The notes beneath the pieces are model-generated. The model was not told the DNA's origin. It made no database searches and worked only from the letters and a program-made list of their open reading frames with translations. Made by a program: the position numbers and the translations under genes. Positions 42,000 to 50,454 of a stretch of DNA of 64,000 nucleotides are shown one piece after another; the stretch's first letter is position 1, and each line of letters opens with the position of its first letter. The stretch is from Enemella evansiae (GTDB taxonomy: Bacteria > Pseudomonadota > Alphaproteobacteria > Rhodobacterales > Rhodobacteraceae): contig JAFKDC010000011.1 of NCBI GenBank assembly GCA_017255395.1, positions 1-64,000 on the forward strand, read 5' to 3'.

Positions 42000-43886
42000 T
42001 CATTGGATGAGCCTCAGATTGTTGATCTGGCGGGCAATGGTGTCGAAGGCGTCGATGATCTCTGCACCCTCGACCCGGAAGAAGTGGCTGTCGGACGAGG
42101 CACAGAGGCGCATTTGCTCCGCCGCCGTGTCACCGGTTTCGAAGGCGACAGTGAAGACGGTCACCCCCAGAGACCGCGCCAGTGTGCATTGCGCATAGAG
42201 GTTCTGGACGTTGTGCGCGGACGTGCTCTGGACATGGTAATCCGGGCTGCTCTGCTCCAGCAGCTCCTCGACACCGTTGATCGGCGCGCGCGGGTCGTTC
42301 GGGCGGACCTGATCCGTCACCATGCCATCGGTCATGACAACGATGAACTTCTCGGTATCGGGATCGTGCCAGTCGATGGGCCGCCCAAGGTAGGCCGGGT
42401 CCACCAGCCCCTGCCCGATCAGGTAGGCCACGTCGTCCCGGGTGTTCGGGTCCAGCAGTGACAGGGCGTATTTCATGCCGTATTGCGCGCCGGTTCCGTC
42501 GTGCATCCTGATGCCGTCGATGAACTGCGTCAGGTGATCGGCATCCGAGGAATAATACTGGATCGCCGTGTCGTCTTCGGGGCACCAGCCCCAGTCCATG
42601 ACCTCCGGGTCGATGGCCCAGTGTTGGAAATGCGGCAAATAATCGCGCGATCCGGGCATGGCGGTGGCGGCGAAGTCGCTGTCGGGGATCTCGACGCAGG
42701 ACGAGGGCATGTTGATCCGGATCGTTTCCGCTTCGTCCGCCACGTCCTGCACCAGCCCCTCGTTCGGGTCGGTGTAAAACGGCGCCCAGTGGGTCTGGTC
42801 GATACTGGCATAAGAAAAGGTATCGCCGGGGATCCTGCCCCTGTTCTTGGTCGGGCCCAGGTCGTAGGATGGCCCGTTCTCGTCGCCCTTGACCTGGAAG
42901 TAGGCGGCCTTCTGTGTGCCTCCCTTCACCGAGGCGCCAAGGAACTGACCCGGATCGGTCAGCTCGGGGTCCTGCGCAATCAGGAAGGCGACGAAGGCCG
43001 CAAAGAAGTCGTCCGCATCGCGCGGCGCGCCTTCGGGGAAGGCCTCGACCTTGTGAGCCACGTCGAAGATGTCGTCCCCGTCGGTGTCGAAGTAGAACAC
43101 CACGTTGGATATCGCCTGTGTCCAGGCGGTGAAGTACCCCTCGGGCGCGGTGCCATCGCCGCCGCAGGCGGGATCGGTCGCGCCTTCATCGGCGTTCTCG
43201 GCATTGTTGTTGCACAGCGACCCGCCCGGCGCGTCCTGATCGCCGTTGCCCCAGCCGTTGTTGCCCTTGATCCGCGGGCGCTCTCCGCGGAGATACTCGA
43301 ACATGGTGCCGCCGGGGTTCACAGAGCCCGCGAAGGGAATCAGGTTCAGCGTCGTGACCCCGCCACTGTTGTCGGTCATGACCTTTTCGACAAACCCCCT
43401 GGCTGCGGGCTTCATGTTGGTCATGCGGTCGTTCCAGCGCATCGACCCAGAGATATCCAGCACCAGCGAGATCTCGACATTGGCGATGCGCTCTTCGGCG
43501 GTGGACAGGGCCTGCGCCATCAGCGAGTCGTGGCCCGAGATGTGCAGGAACATCGTGTCCAGATCGGCGCCCGCCGTCGCGGTGACGACGCGCTCGTGAA
43601 AATTCTGGTCGATGCGCACGCCGGTCAGGTAGTCGGCCAGCCCCGCCTTGGCGACATAATCAGCGACCACGTCGGCGGGCTGCTGCTCTTGATCCAGATC
43701 CGCCGCCGCGAGAACGGCGCGATCCAGCGTCGTCTGAAGACGCACCCGCGACGCCTCGTGCCGCATGAAATCGACCGAAGCCCCGGCCAGCATCAGCATC
43801 AGGACGGTCATAAGGGTCGAGAGGATCGTGATATTGCCGTCTTCTGCGCCGATGAAGGGCAAGGGCCAAGCGTAGCGCCGGTTCAT
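42000..43886 (-). CDS. TadG-like von Willebrand A surface protein 2
   Basis: A 628-residue paralogue of TadG1: membrane helix near residues 20-42 (TILSTLMTVLMLMLAGASV), vWA domain with DISGS at 144-148 and VVMTDGMVTDQV, and the same long insert (NNGWGNGDQDAPGGSLCNNN; YFDTDGDDIFDV as a calcium-loop-like motif). It ends DTIARQINNLRLIQ, almost identical to TadG1. It is followed by TadG1 after 153 bp, so the two form a tandem duplication. It has no TadE genes of its own directly downstream. A GGAGAGACGCC ribosome-binding site precedes the ATG at 43886. Confidence 0.9.
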   Translation of the reverse strand: MNRRYAWPLPFIGAEDGNITILSTLMTVLMLMLAGASVDFMRHEASRVRLQTTLDRAVLAAADLDQEQQPADVVADYVAKAGLADYLTGVRIDQNFHERVVTATAGADLDTMFLHISGHDSLMAQALSTAEERIANVEISLVLDISGSMRWNDRMTNMKPAARGFVEKVMTDNSGGVTTLNLIPFAGSVNPGGTMFEYLRGERPRIKGNNGWGNGDQDAPGGSLCNNNAENADEGATDPACGGDGTAPEGYFTAWTQAISNVVFYFDTDGDDIFDVAHKVEAFPEGAPRDADDFFAAFVAFLIAQDPELTDPGQFLGASVKGGTQKAAYFQVKGDENGPSYDLGPTKNRGRIPGDTFSYASIDQTHWAPFYTDPNEGLVQDVADEAETIRINMPSSCVEIPDSDFAATAMPGSRDYLPHFQHWAIDPEVMDWGWCPEDDTAIQYYSSDADHLTQFIDGIRMHDGTGAQYGMKYALSLLDPNTRDDVAYLIGQGLVDPAYLGRPIDWHDPDTEKFIVVMTDGMVTDQVRPNDPRAPINGVEELLEQSSPDYHVQSTSAHNVQNLYAQCTLARSLGVTVFTVAFETGDTAAEQMRLCASSDSHFFRVEGAEIIDAFDTIARQINNLRLIQ

Positions 43887-44369
43887 GGCGTCTCTCCTGT
43901 CTGGCCGCGCCCCCTGCGGCATCTCTGCGTGTCGAATGCCTTTTTCGGATAGGATTCGGTCTGCAAGCCGGGAAGGTTCGTGGCGAAACCGGGGCGAAAA
44001 CCTCTGATTTTCCGAAAGTGCCCGATATCTTGTGCAGGATGTCGGGCGACAACGTACCTTACCCCAGCTGCATTGCGCGGCTGGGGATGCGGCCTTTCCA
44101 GGCACGCCGGTCGGGCGGTCAGGCCCCGCCGAAAGGGGACCCCTGTCGACCGGGACAAGGCTGTTTGATCGGTGGAGAACCGGCCTGCGGCGCAAAACCC
44201 GCGCCGCGCGAGAGAGCGCAGGCCGGACGCCGCAGGACAGGCAAGGCATGCCCCGCGAGGCGTCGGGTCCGAATGCGCCACCCGAGGGGCCGCCCGATTG
44301 CCAAAGCCGGAAGGCCCCACAGGGCAGGCAATGTAAAACCGCCTGCCCCGCCCGGTCTTCCTGTCAGGG
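43887..44369. other. 483-bp gap between TadG2 and gdh
   Basis: It should hold the TadG2 promoter at its left end and gdh 3' signals at its right end. A 10-bp-arm inverted repeat with one mismatch (GCCCGATATC / GATGTCGGGC, 44020-44047) lies in the middle. No open frame with a ribosome-binding site or recognisable product is seen on either strand. Confidence 0.5.
44322..44348 (-). terminator. possible gdh terminator
   Basis: GGGCAGGC / GCCTGCCC, perfect 8-bp arms with an 11-base loop, 22 bp beyond the gdh stop. No T run follows, so confidence is low. Confidence 0.4.
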
Positions 44370-45806
44370 CTAAAGCCCCTTGGCGCGGTAGCTGGCCGCG
44401 ACCCGGTCGATCGCCACGATATAGGCGGCGGTCCGCAGGTCGGTCACGTCCTCGCGGCCATGCCAGACCGCGCGCATCGACTGGTAGGCAATCCGCATGG
44501 TGTCATCGAGGCCCGAGCGCACCAGCTCCAGCTCGTCCGCGCCCTTCAGGTACTGCGCCTTGAAATCCGGCGTCATCGACCATGCGTCGCCAAGATGCCG
44601 GTCCAGCCGTTCCAGCTCGTTCACGATCAGCTGGTGGCGCGCCTCTTCCTGACGGCGCTGCATCCGGCCAAAGCGGATGTGGCTGAGGTTCTTGACCCAC
44701 TCGAAATAGGACACCGTCACACCGCCCGCGTTGGCATACATGTCGGGGATGATCACCACGCCCTTCTGGCGCAGGATGTCATCGGCCCCGGCGGTGACCG
44801 GGCCGTTGGCGGCCTCGACGATCAGCCTGGCCTTGATGTTATGCGCATTGGTCAGGTTGATGACCCCTTCCAGCGCGGCGGGGATAAGGATGTCGCAATC
44901 CTCTTCCAGCACCTTGGCGCCCTCCGCGATGCAATTGGCCGCCGGGTAGCCCGTCACGCCGCCGTGCTTCACGATCCAGTCGCGCACCGCCTCGATATCC
45001 AGCCCGGTCGGGCTGAACAGTGCGCCGTCGCGCTCGATGATGCCGGTGATCACGCAGCCGTCCTGCTCTGACAGGAATTTCGCCGCGTGGTAGCCGACGT
45101 TGCCGAGGCCCTGCACGATCACGCGCTTGCCGTCGAGCGAGCCGCTCAGGTTCGCGGCGGCGATGTCCTCGGGGTGGCGGAAGAACTCGCGCAGGGCGTA
45201 TTGCACGCCGCGGCCCGTCGCCTCGACCCGTCCGGCGATGCCCCCGGCGTTCAGCGGCTTGCCGGTCACGCAGGCGCGCGCGTTGATATCGGTGGTGTTC
45301 ATCCGCGCGAACTGGTCCGCGATCCACGCCATCTCGCGTTCGCCGGTGCCCATGTCGGGAGCGGGCACGTTCTGCGACGGGTTGATCAGGTCGCGCTTGA
45401 TCAGCTCGTAGGCGAAGCGCCGGGTGATCTGCTCCATCTCGTGCTCGTCCCAGGCCCGGGGATCGACACAGAGCCCGCCCTTCGACCCGCCGAAGGGCGT
45501 TTCGACCAGCGCGCATTTGTAGGTCATCAGCGCCGCCAGCGCCTCGACCTCGTCCTGGTTGACCTCCAGCGCGAAGCGGATGCCGCCCTTGACCGGCTCC
45601 ATGTGTTCGGAGTGGACCGAGCGATAGCCCGTGAAGGTGTGGATCTGTCCGCGCAGCCGCACGCCGAAGCGCACCGTATAGGTGGCGTTGCAGACGCGGA
45701 TCTTGTTCTCCAGCCCCGGCGGCAGATCCATCAGCGCCACCGCGCGATTGTACATCAGATCGACGGACTGGCGAAATGTCGGTTCGTTCGACGGCAACAC
45801 GGACAT
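44370..45806 (-). CDS. glutamate dehydrogenase (Glu/Leu/Phe/Val family)
   Basis: A 478-residue NAD(P)-dependent amino-acid dehydrogenase, most likely glutamate dehydrogenase, which interconverts glutamate and 2-oxoglutarate. The substrate-binding lysine motif is HMEPVKGGIRFALEVNQDEV; GGSKGGLCVDP, VPAPDMGTGEREMAW and TGKPLNAGGIAGRVEATGRG follow, and the dinucleotide fold is VIVQGLGNVGYHAAKFL. The start at 45806 is preceded by AGGAGG. It sits between two TadG/TadE modules and is transcribed like the left one, but has long gaps on both sides and no evident functional link. Confidence 0.93.
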   Translation of the reverse strand: MSVLPSNEPTFRQSVDLMYNRAVALMDLPPGLENKIRVCNATYTVRFGVRLRGQIHTFTGYRSVHSEHMEPVKGGIRFALEVNQDEVEALAALMTYKCALVETPFGGSKGGLCVDPRAWDEHEMEQITRRFAYELIKRDLINPSQNVPAPDMGTGEREMAWIADQFARMNTTDINARACVTGKPLNAGGIAGRVEATGRGVQYALREFFRHPEDIAAANLSGSLDGKRVIVQGLGNVGYHAAKFLSEQDGCVITGIIERDGALFSPTGLDIEAVRDWIVKHGGVTGYPAANCIAEGAKVLEEDCDILIPAALEGVINLTNAHNIKARLIVEAANGPVTAGADDILRQKGVVIIPDMYANAGGVTVSYFEWVKNLSHIRFGRMQRRQEEARHQLIVNELERLDRHLGDAWSMTPDFKAQYLKGADELELVRSGLDDTMRIAYQSMRAVWHGREDVTDLRTAAYIVAIDRVAASYRAKGL

Positions 45807-46146
45807 GGTGATCCTCCTTTGGAACACGCCGCCATGCTGATGGACAACTGCTGCGTCAGTTTGGCGACGTCGCGGTCAGCCTAACGTGAAACCCCGCCCG
45901 CCCCCAACCGGGTTTTCGCCCGAATTCACCGCACAACCTATGCGAAAGTGCTAAGAATTGTCCGGGCAGGCGGAACAATGACCATCCAGAACCCCGGATC
46001 GTTCATAAATTTATGAGCAATTTTAAGACATTACAGATAAAAGCGCCCAAATTAGGCCACGTTGGGAAGGCATTTTTCAGGCTGAGAGAGGCAAGCCCCC
46101 GCCCTGTTTTGAACTCGGGGGACCGCTTGTGAGAAAGGTGCCTGAT
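45807..46146. other. 340-bp gap between gdh and TadG3, with AT-rich palindrome
   Basis: This divergent promoter region is unusually AT-rich from 46000 to 46060. Within it, TCATAAATTTATGA (46003-46016) is a perfect 14-bp palindrome about 130 bp upstream of the TadG3 start, a possible regulator site. No gene is seen. Confidence 0.5.
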
Positions 46147-47955
46147 ATGGCCAGAAAACAATATATTTCATCCGCTCTGCGGAGCAGCGCGCTTGGCGGT
46201 ATCGCCGCAATTGCAAAGAACCGCGTCCGGCATTTCGCCGCCGACCAGTCCGGCAACATGTCCTATGTCGCCATCGCAGGCTCTCTGGTCATGCTGGTCT
46301 TCGGCGGCATCGGCGTCGATATGATGCATGCCGAGCTGAAACGGAACAAGGTGCAAAACACGCTGGACCGCGCGGTGCTCGCGGCGGCGAACATCGACAA
46401 CGAAATGGACCCGACCTTTGTCGTCAACGACTATTTCCGCGCGATGAACATGGCCGACACGCTGTCCTCTGTCGAGGTGCAGCAGGGCATCAACTCGAAG
46501 CGCGTGACCGCCAGCGGCGAAACCACGATTCCCTCGAACTTCATGTCGCTGATCGGTGTCGACACGCTGGCGGCGGCGGGCCGCGCCCGGGCCGAAAACG
46601 CCGGCGCGCTCATGGAAATCTCGCTTATTCTGGACATCTCCGGCTCCATGTCGGGGCAGAAGATCGAACAGCTCAAGACCGCAGCGAAAAGCTTTGTGGA
46701 CATGGTGCTGGGCGAAGGCGGCGCGGAGTCGAACGTCACCATCTCGATCGTGCCCTACAACGCGACCGTGAACCTTGGCGACAGCTTCTCGCAGTATTTC
46801 CGCCTGGAAGGGCTGCACGACTATTCCCATTGTGCCTGGTTCAACGCGGCGGATTTCGACACCACAGAGATCGACCCGAATGCGACGCTTGGGCAGATTT
46901 CGCACTTCGACCTCTATGGCAACGGTCAGGGCGCGCCGGAACTGTCCTCTCCGTGGTGCTACACGGGCGAGACGGCGGCGATCGTTCCGCACAGCAGCGA
47001 CCCCGATGTTCTGAAGGCGCGTATCGACGCCTTCCAGGCGCAGGGCAACACCGCCATCGACCTCGGGATGAAATGGGGCCTTGCCCTGCTCGATCCGACC
47101 ATGCGCCCGGTGATGGAGGACATGAACCGCGACGGGTTGGTGCCGGATGTGGCGGCGATCCGCCCCGCGGCCTATGAAGACAATCAAACGATGAAATTCG
47201 TGATCGTCATGACCGACGGCGAGAACACCCAGCAATACGACCTGAAGGGCCACAACAAGTCCGGCATGTCCAATGTCTGGATCGACGACCGCGGCACGCC
47301 GGATACCGGCGATGATCGCTACTCGATCCGGCTGAACAGCAGCACCTTCTTCTGGCCGCATCTGAGCAGCTACCAGAACCCCTATCGCAGCGGCCCCTAC
47401 AGCCATGTCACCGGCGGCGCCGTCAGCGTCCTCGGCGATGTGGTGACCGATCTCGGCCTTGCGACGGCTCTTGGCCGCACGCTGGCAAGCCTTGCCCCAC
47501 CCACGCCGGGCAACGCCAACTGGGACGACGGCATCTGCGGCGACGACGCCGACGATTACAACGGCGGTGTCTGCCGCGAGCCGATCCCGCGCCGCCTGTC
47601 CAACGCCGAGCTGAACGGCCGGATCAAGACCACGGCACGCGCCAACAACTGGTACTGGCGCATGTATCAGGACGGTCGGGTCAGCTACAGCACCTACCAG
47701 AACGCCTATTACGCCTGGGAAACCAGGGTGAACGCGAACCAGGCCGACGACCGCCTCTCGACCGTCTGCGGCGCGGCCCGCACCAACGGCGTGGTGATCT
47801 ATTCCATCGGTGTCGAAGCGCCCTCGCGCGGCCTGCAGGCCATGAGAGACTGTGCCTCGTCGCCCTCTCATTACTTCGACGTCAGCGGGGACGAGCTTGA
47901 AGAGACCTTCAACTCTATCGCGACCATCCTGACCCAACTGAGGCTGACCCTATGA
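46147..47955 (+). CDS. TadG-like von Willebrand A surface protein 3
   Basis: A 602-residue protein of the same family as TadG1 and TadG2: GNMSYVAIAGSLVMLVFGGI membrane helix (37-56), vWA domain starting at DISGS (163-167) with VIVMTDGENTQQY, and the C-terminal RDCASSPSHYFDVSGDELEE block that matches RRCASSDSHFFRVNGSEI in TadG1. It lacks the NNGWGNGDQDAPGG insert and has a different internal region (WDDGICGDDADDYNGGVC). The ATG at 46147 was preferred to GTG 46129 because GAAAGG lies 10 bp before it. It starts the plus-strand module. Confidence 0.88.
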   Translation: MARKQYISSALRSSALGGIAAIAKNRVRHFAADQSGNMSYVAIAGSLVMLVFGGIGVDMMHAELKRNKVQNTLDRAVLAAANIDNEMDPTFVVNDYFRAMNMADTLSSVEVQQGINSKRVTASGETTIPSNFMSLIGVDTLAAAGRARAENAGALMEISLILDISGSMSGQKIEQLKTAAKSFVDMVLGEGGAESNVTISIVPYNATVNLGDSFSQYFRLEGLHDYSHCAWFNAADFDTTEIDPNATLGQISHFDLYGNGQGAPELSSPWCYTGETAAIVPHSSDPDVLKARIDAFQAQGNTAIDLGMKWGLALLDPTMRPVMEDMNRDGLVPDVAAIRPAAYEDNQTMKFVIVMTDGENTQQYDLKGHNKSGMSNVWIDDRGTPDTGDDRYSIRLNSSTFFWPHLSSYQNPYRSGPYSHVTGGAVSVLGDVVTDLGLATALGRTLASLAPPTPGNANWDDGICGDDADDYNGGVCREPIPRRLSNAELNGRIKTTARANNWYWRMYQDGRVSYSTYQNAYYAWETRVNANQADDRLSTVCGAARTNGVVIYSIGVEAPSRGLQAMRDCASSPSHYFDVSGDELEETFNSIATILTQLRLTL

Positions 47956-48485
47956 TGCGTTTCGCCCCCACCCCGCTGCGCCGCTTCTGCAAGAGCGAAG
48001 AGGGCACCATGCTGATCCCCTTCGCCATCTGGATACCGGCCTTTGTCATCCTGATCGTCTCGTCGATCGAGCTTGGCACCGTCACCATCCGCCACACGGC
48101 GCTGGAACGGTCGCTGGACATGGCGGTGCGCGATCTGCGCATCGGCACCGGCGCCGACACGCATGACGCCCTCAGGGAGGACATCTGCAGGCGCACTTCC
48201 GTCCTGCCCGGCTGCATGACGTCCCTGCAACTGGAGATGATCCCGCTGAACATGGCGGGCTGGGTCGACCCGCCCGCACGCGCGGACTGCGTCGACAAGT
48301 CCGAAGAGTTCACCCCGCAGCGCAATTTCATCCATGGCGGCGGCGGCGCGGTCATGATGGTCCGGGCCTGCTACAAGTTCCGCCCGGTGACGCCGATTTC
48401 CAGCTTCAACGCCCATGTGGCCAAGGATGACGACGGCTATACCGGCATCGTGTCGACCGCGGCCTTCGTCACAGAACCGAGCTGA
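47952..48485 (+). CDS. TadE/TadG-like surface protein, type a (plus module)
   Basis: A 177-residue TadE-type protein: leader RRFCKSEEGTMLIPFAIWIP into a membrane helix (AFVILIVSSIELGTVTI), then a periplasmic domain with four or more cysteines. It starts in a 4-bp ATGA overlap with TadG3. It is paralogous to 39361-39894 (RHTALERSLDMAVRDLRIGTG here, RHTMLERGVDLATREIRLSTG there). Here the usual hydrophobic-start Glu is replaced (GTMLIPF), so processing by the TadV-type peptidase may differ. Confidence 0.83.
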   Translation: MMRFAPTPLRRFCKSEEGTMLIPFAIWIPAFVILIVSSIELGTVTIRHTALERSLDMAVRDLRIGTGADTHDALREDICRRTSVLPGCMTSLQLEMIPLNMAGWVDPPARADCVDKSEEFTPQRNFIHGGGGAVMMVRACYKFRPVTPISSFNAHVAKDDDGYTGIVSTAAFVTEPS

Positions 48486-48496
48486 GGAGAGCCCCC

Positions 48497-49072
48497 ATGT
48501 TCAAACACCTGCTTCCCCTCGCGCGGCTGCGTGCCTTTTCCAGGGACACCCGCGGCTACGTAACCGTCGAGGCGATGATCGTGCTGCCCGTCCTGCTTTG
48601 GATTTTCGGCGTGGGCTGGGTCTATTTCGACGCCTACCGCCAGCAAAGCGTCAACCAGAAGGCCAATTATACCATCGGCGACATGCTCTCGCGCCAGACC
48701 GACCCGATCGGCGACAGCTACATCGACAGCGCGTTCAACCTGCTCAGGCTGCTGAACAAGGGCGCGGAGCCGGATACCTCGATGCGGGTGACCGTGGTCC
48801 AGTACCGCGCGGACAGCGACAGCTGGCGTGTACAATGGTCCCAGGCACGCGGCGGCGGTTCGGCCCTGAGCACGGCAGACATGACCGATTACGCCGAGCG
48901 CCTGCCGGTCGTCAGCGACGCGACCCAGCTGATCCTCGTGGAAACATGGGACGAATATGCGCCCGTCTTCCAGGTTGGCCTTGGCGACTTCACGATCAAG
49001 ACGTATTCCTTCACCGCCCCGCGCTATGCCCCGCAGCTGGTCTGGTCGAGCGGCGCCGAGGAGAACGCCTGA
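48497..49072 (+). CDS. TadE-like surface protein, type b (plus module)
   Basis: A 191-residue TadE-type protein: FSRDTRGYVTVEAMIVLPVL leads into a membrane helix (LWIFGVGWVYFDAYR) with the conserved Glu in VTVEAMIV, followed by a periplasmic domain ending PRYAPQLVWSSGAEENA. It is paralogous to 38800-39354. It starts 11 bp after the previous gene with GAGGAGAG as ribosome-binding site. It ends 69 bp before the tandem repeat. Confidence 0.86.
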   Translation: MFKHLLPLARLRAFSRDTRGYVTVEAMIVLPVLLWIFGVGWVYFDAYRQQSVNQKANYTIGDMLSRQTDPIGDSYIDSAFNLLRLLNKGAEPDTSMRVTVVQYRADSDSWRVQWSQARGGGSALSTADMTDYAERLPVVSDATQLILVETWDEYAPVFQVGLGDFTIKTYSFTAPRYAPQLVWSSGAEENA

Positions 49073-49140
49073 GGCAACGGCGATGCGGACGCGCCCGGCG
49101 GATTGCCGTGCACCGTGGACGCCGAGAACCGGACCAACTG

Positions 49141-49217
49141 TGACCAGTGACCAGTGACCAGTGACCAGTGACCAGTGACCAGTGACCAGTGACCAGTGAC
49201 CAGTGACCAGTGACCAG
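49141..49217 (+). repeat. (TGACCAG)11 tandem repeat
   Basis: Eleven perfect copies of the 7-mer TGACCAG lie end to end with no interruption, 69 bp after the last gene of the plus-strand TadG/TadE module. Seven is not a multiple of three, so copy changes would shift any frame through it. Confidence 0.97.
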
Positions 49218-49228
49218 TTTGGTTCTGT

Positions 49229-49301
49229 CGGGCCCGCTGACCAAGCCTGTTTTTCCGTGATCCGCTTCGGATCATGGGTACGGACAAGGTCAGCGGGCCC
49301 G
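49229..49301. repeat. nested inverted repeat after the heptamer array
   Basis: Outer arms CGGGCCCGCTGACC (49229-49242) and GGTCAGCGGGCCCG (49288-49301) are perfect 14-bp complements. In the 45-bp loop, TGATCCG-CTT-CGGATCA (49258-49274) forms a second hairpin. It lies 11 bp past the heptamer array and could terminate the TadG3 module transcript; only TTCC follows. Confidence 0.85.
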
Positions 49302-49631
49302 TCTTCCTATTCCGCCATTGCAAAGAACCATGGCCAGCCGGTGTCGCAGGGAAAGGCAATCCTGCGCGCGGCACATGGCGCTGGTCGCCATGCCTATGCG
49401 CGGTTCCGGGCCGGATCACGCGCAGGCCAAGACCATTGCCGCGCACAGGATGGCCGAAAGCGACAAGCGGGCCTGCGTCGGTCCCCGACCCGCCTGACCT
49501 GACCCAGTGTCAAGGCTCATGACATCCGTGGCGCGGCGGAAGGCTCGGCCCCGGCACCACCGGATCGCGCTCGGCTCGGGCAATCCGGCCAGGAAGGCCA
49601 CTCGCACCGCGACACGGCCCGTCCCGCAATC

Positions 49632-49658
49632 GCGGCGGGGGCTTCGCGGCCCCGCCGC
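49632..49658 (-). terminator. GC hairpin after the 162-aa membrane gene
   Basis: GCGGCGGGG / CCCCGCCGC, 9-bp perfect arms, 9-base loop, 13 bp past the stop on the minus strand; no T tract. Confidence 0.45.
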
Positions 49659-49671
49659 CGGGACCTGCGGT

Positions 49672-50160
49672 TCAGCGCGGCGCCTTGCCGTCGCGCTCCA
49701 GCACCTTCATCGTCAGGATGTCGGCCAGCGGCTTGGTCTGCGAGGCGGCGGTGACGCCGCCGATTGCCACGCGGCGCCCCAGCCGCCACCACAGCCCCGG
49801 ACGCCAGACCCGCCGCCCCGGCGTCTTGAGCAGGATCACGAAACCGTTCGACGGCTTCAGGGCAAAGGTGCCGCGATCGACCTTGTCGATATCCGCGATC
49901 AGCGCGACCTCGGTGCCGTCGCTGTCGATCAGCCCCTTCTCCGTCAGGATCAGGGCATGGGCCGTGCTTTTCCACATGAGATGCCCCAGCGCCACGCTGG
50001 CCACCCCACAGCCGACAAGGAAAGCCTGCCAGAGGAAGTCCGCGGGCGGCATGGCGAAGGCCATGTACAGAAACAGCCCGCCCAGCCCGACCAGCGCCCC
50101 CACACCGATCACGCGCCGCGAGGGCGAGGTGGTCAGGCGGGTCAGTTCTTCGGTATCCAT
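49672..50160 (-). CDS. small two-span membrane protein, 162 aa
   Basis: A 162-residue protein with two membrane segments close together (about 18-36 VIGVGALVGLGGLFLYMAF and 42-60 FLWQAFLVGCGVASVALGHL) and a C-terminal cytoplasmic domain of about 100 residues (ALILTEKGLIDSDGTEVALIADIDKVDRGTFALKPSNGFVIL), which has a PH-like pattern of strands seen in bacterial membrane PH proteins. I cannot assign a function. The start at 50160 gives MDTEELTRLTTSPSRR, a plausible N-terminus. It is transcribed alone, divergent from ogt. Confidence 0.7.
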   Translation of the reverse strand: MDTEELTRLTTSPSRRVIGVGALVGLGGLFLYMAFAMPPADFLWQAFLVGCGVASVALGHLMWKSTAHALILTEKGLIDSDGTEVALIADIDKVDRGTFALKPSNGFVILLKTPGRRVWRPGLWWRLGRRVAIGGVTAASQTKPLADILTMKVLERDGKAPR

Positions 50161-50454
50161 GTGTGGGGGCCCTCTGGTCGGAATACTCGCCGGTGCATAG
50201 CCCGAGGCCCCGGCCGGTTGCAAAAGAATTCCCGCATGACGCCGGTTGCGAAGCCCCCCGAAAGGCGGGAAGCTGACCGCATCCAACCCTGCCCGCCTCA
50301 CTGCACATCTCGCCAAGGACCCAGCCCACACCATGCCCCGCAACGAGTCCTGACCGCGCCCGCGACAAGACCCCGCCCGCTTTGGCACAGGACGGCGGGC
50401 CGAGTGGAGCGCCCGGAGGACCAGCGCCTCATCCACCGCCCACAGGAGGATCGC

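Larger units (their letters stand above)
49073..49671. other. 599-bp gap holding tandem and inverted repeats
   Basis: The first 230 bp hold an 11-copy heptamer repeat and a nested inverted repeat (separate entries). From 49302 on, short frames exist but none has a ribosome-binding site or recognisable product. The stretch around 49315-49365 (CCATTGCAAAGAACCATGG ... AGGCAATCCTGCG) resembles the dispersed CATTGCGA...GCAATCC palindromic repeats of many proteobacteria, but no second copy is in the window. Confidence 0.5.

Noticed and set aside
44018-44563. Plus-strand frame between TadG2 and gdh
   Set aside because: It runs into gdh antisense sequence, is Arg/Pro/Ala-rich without domains, and lacks a start signal.
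49141-49217. CRISPR-like array
   Set aside because: The repeats are 7 bp and directly adjacent without spacers, and no cas gene is in the window.
49011-49244. Minus-strand frame encoding repeated TGHWSLV units
   Set aside because: It is simply the translation of the heptamer array; there is no ribosome-binding site and copy change would break the frame.
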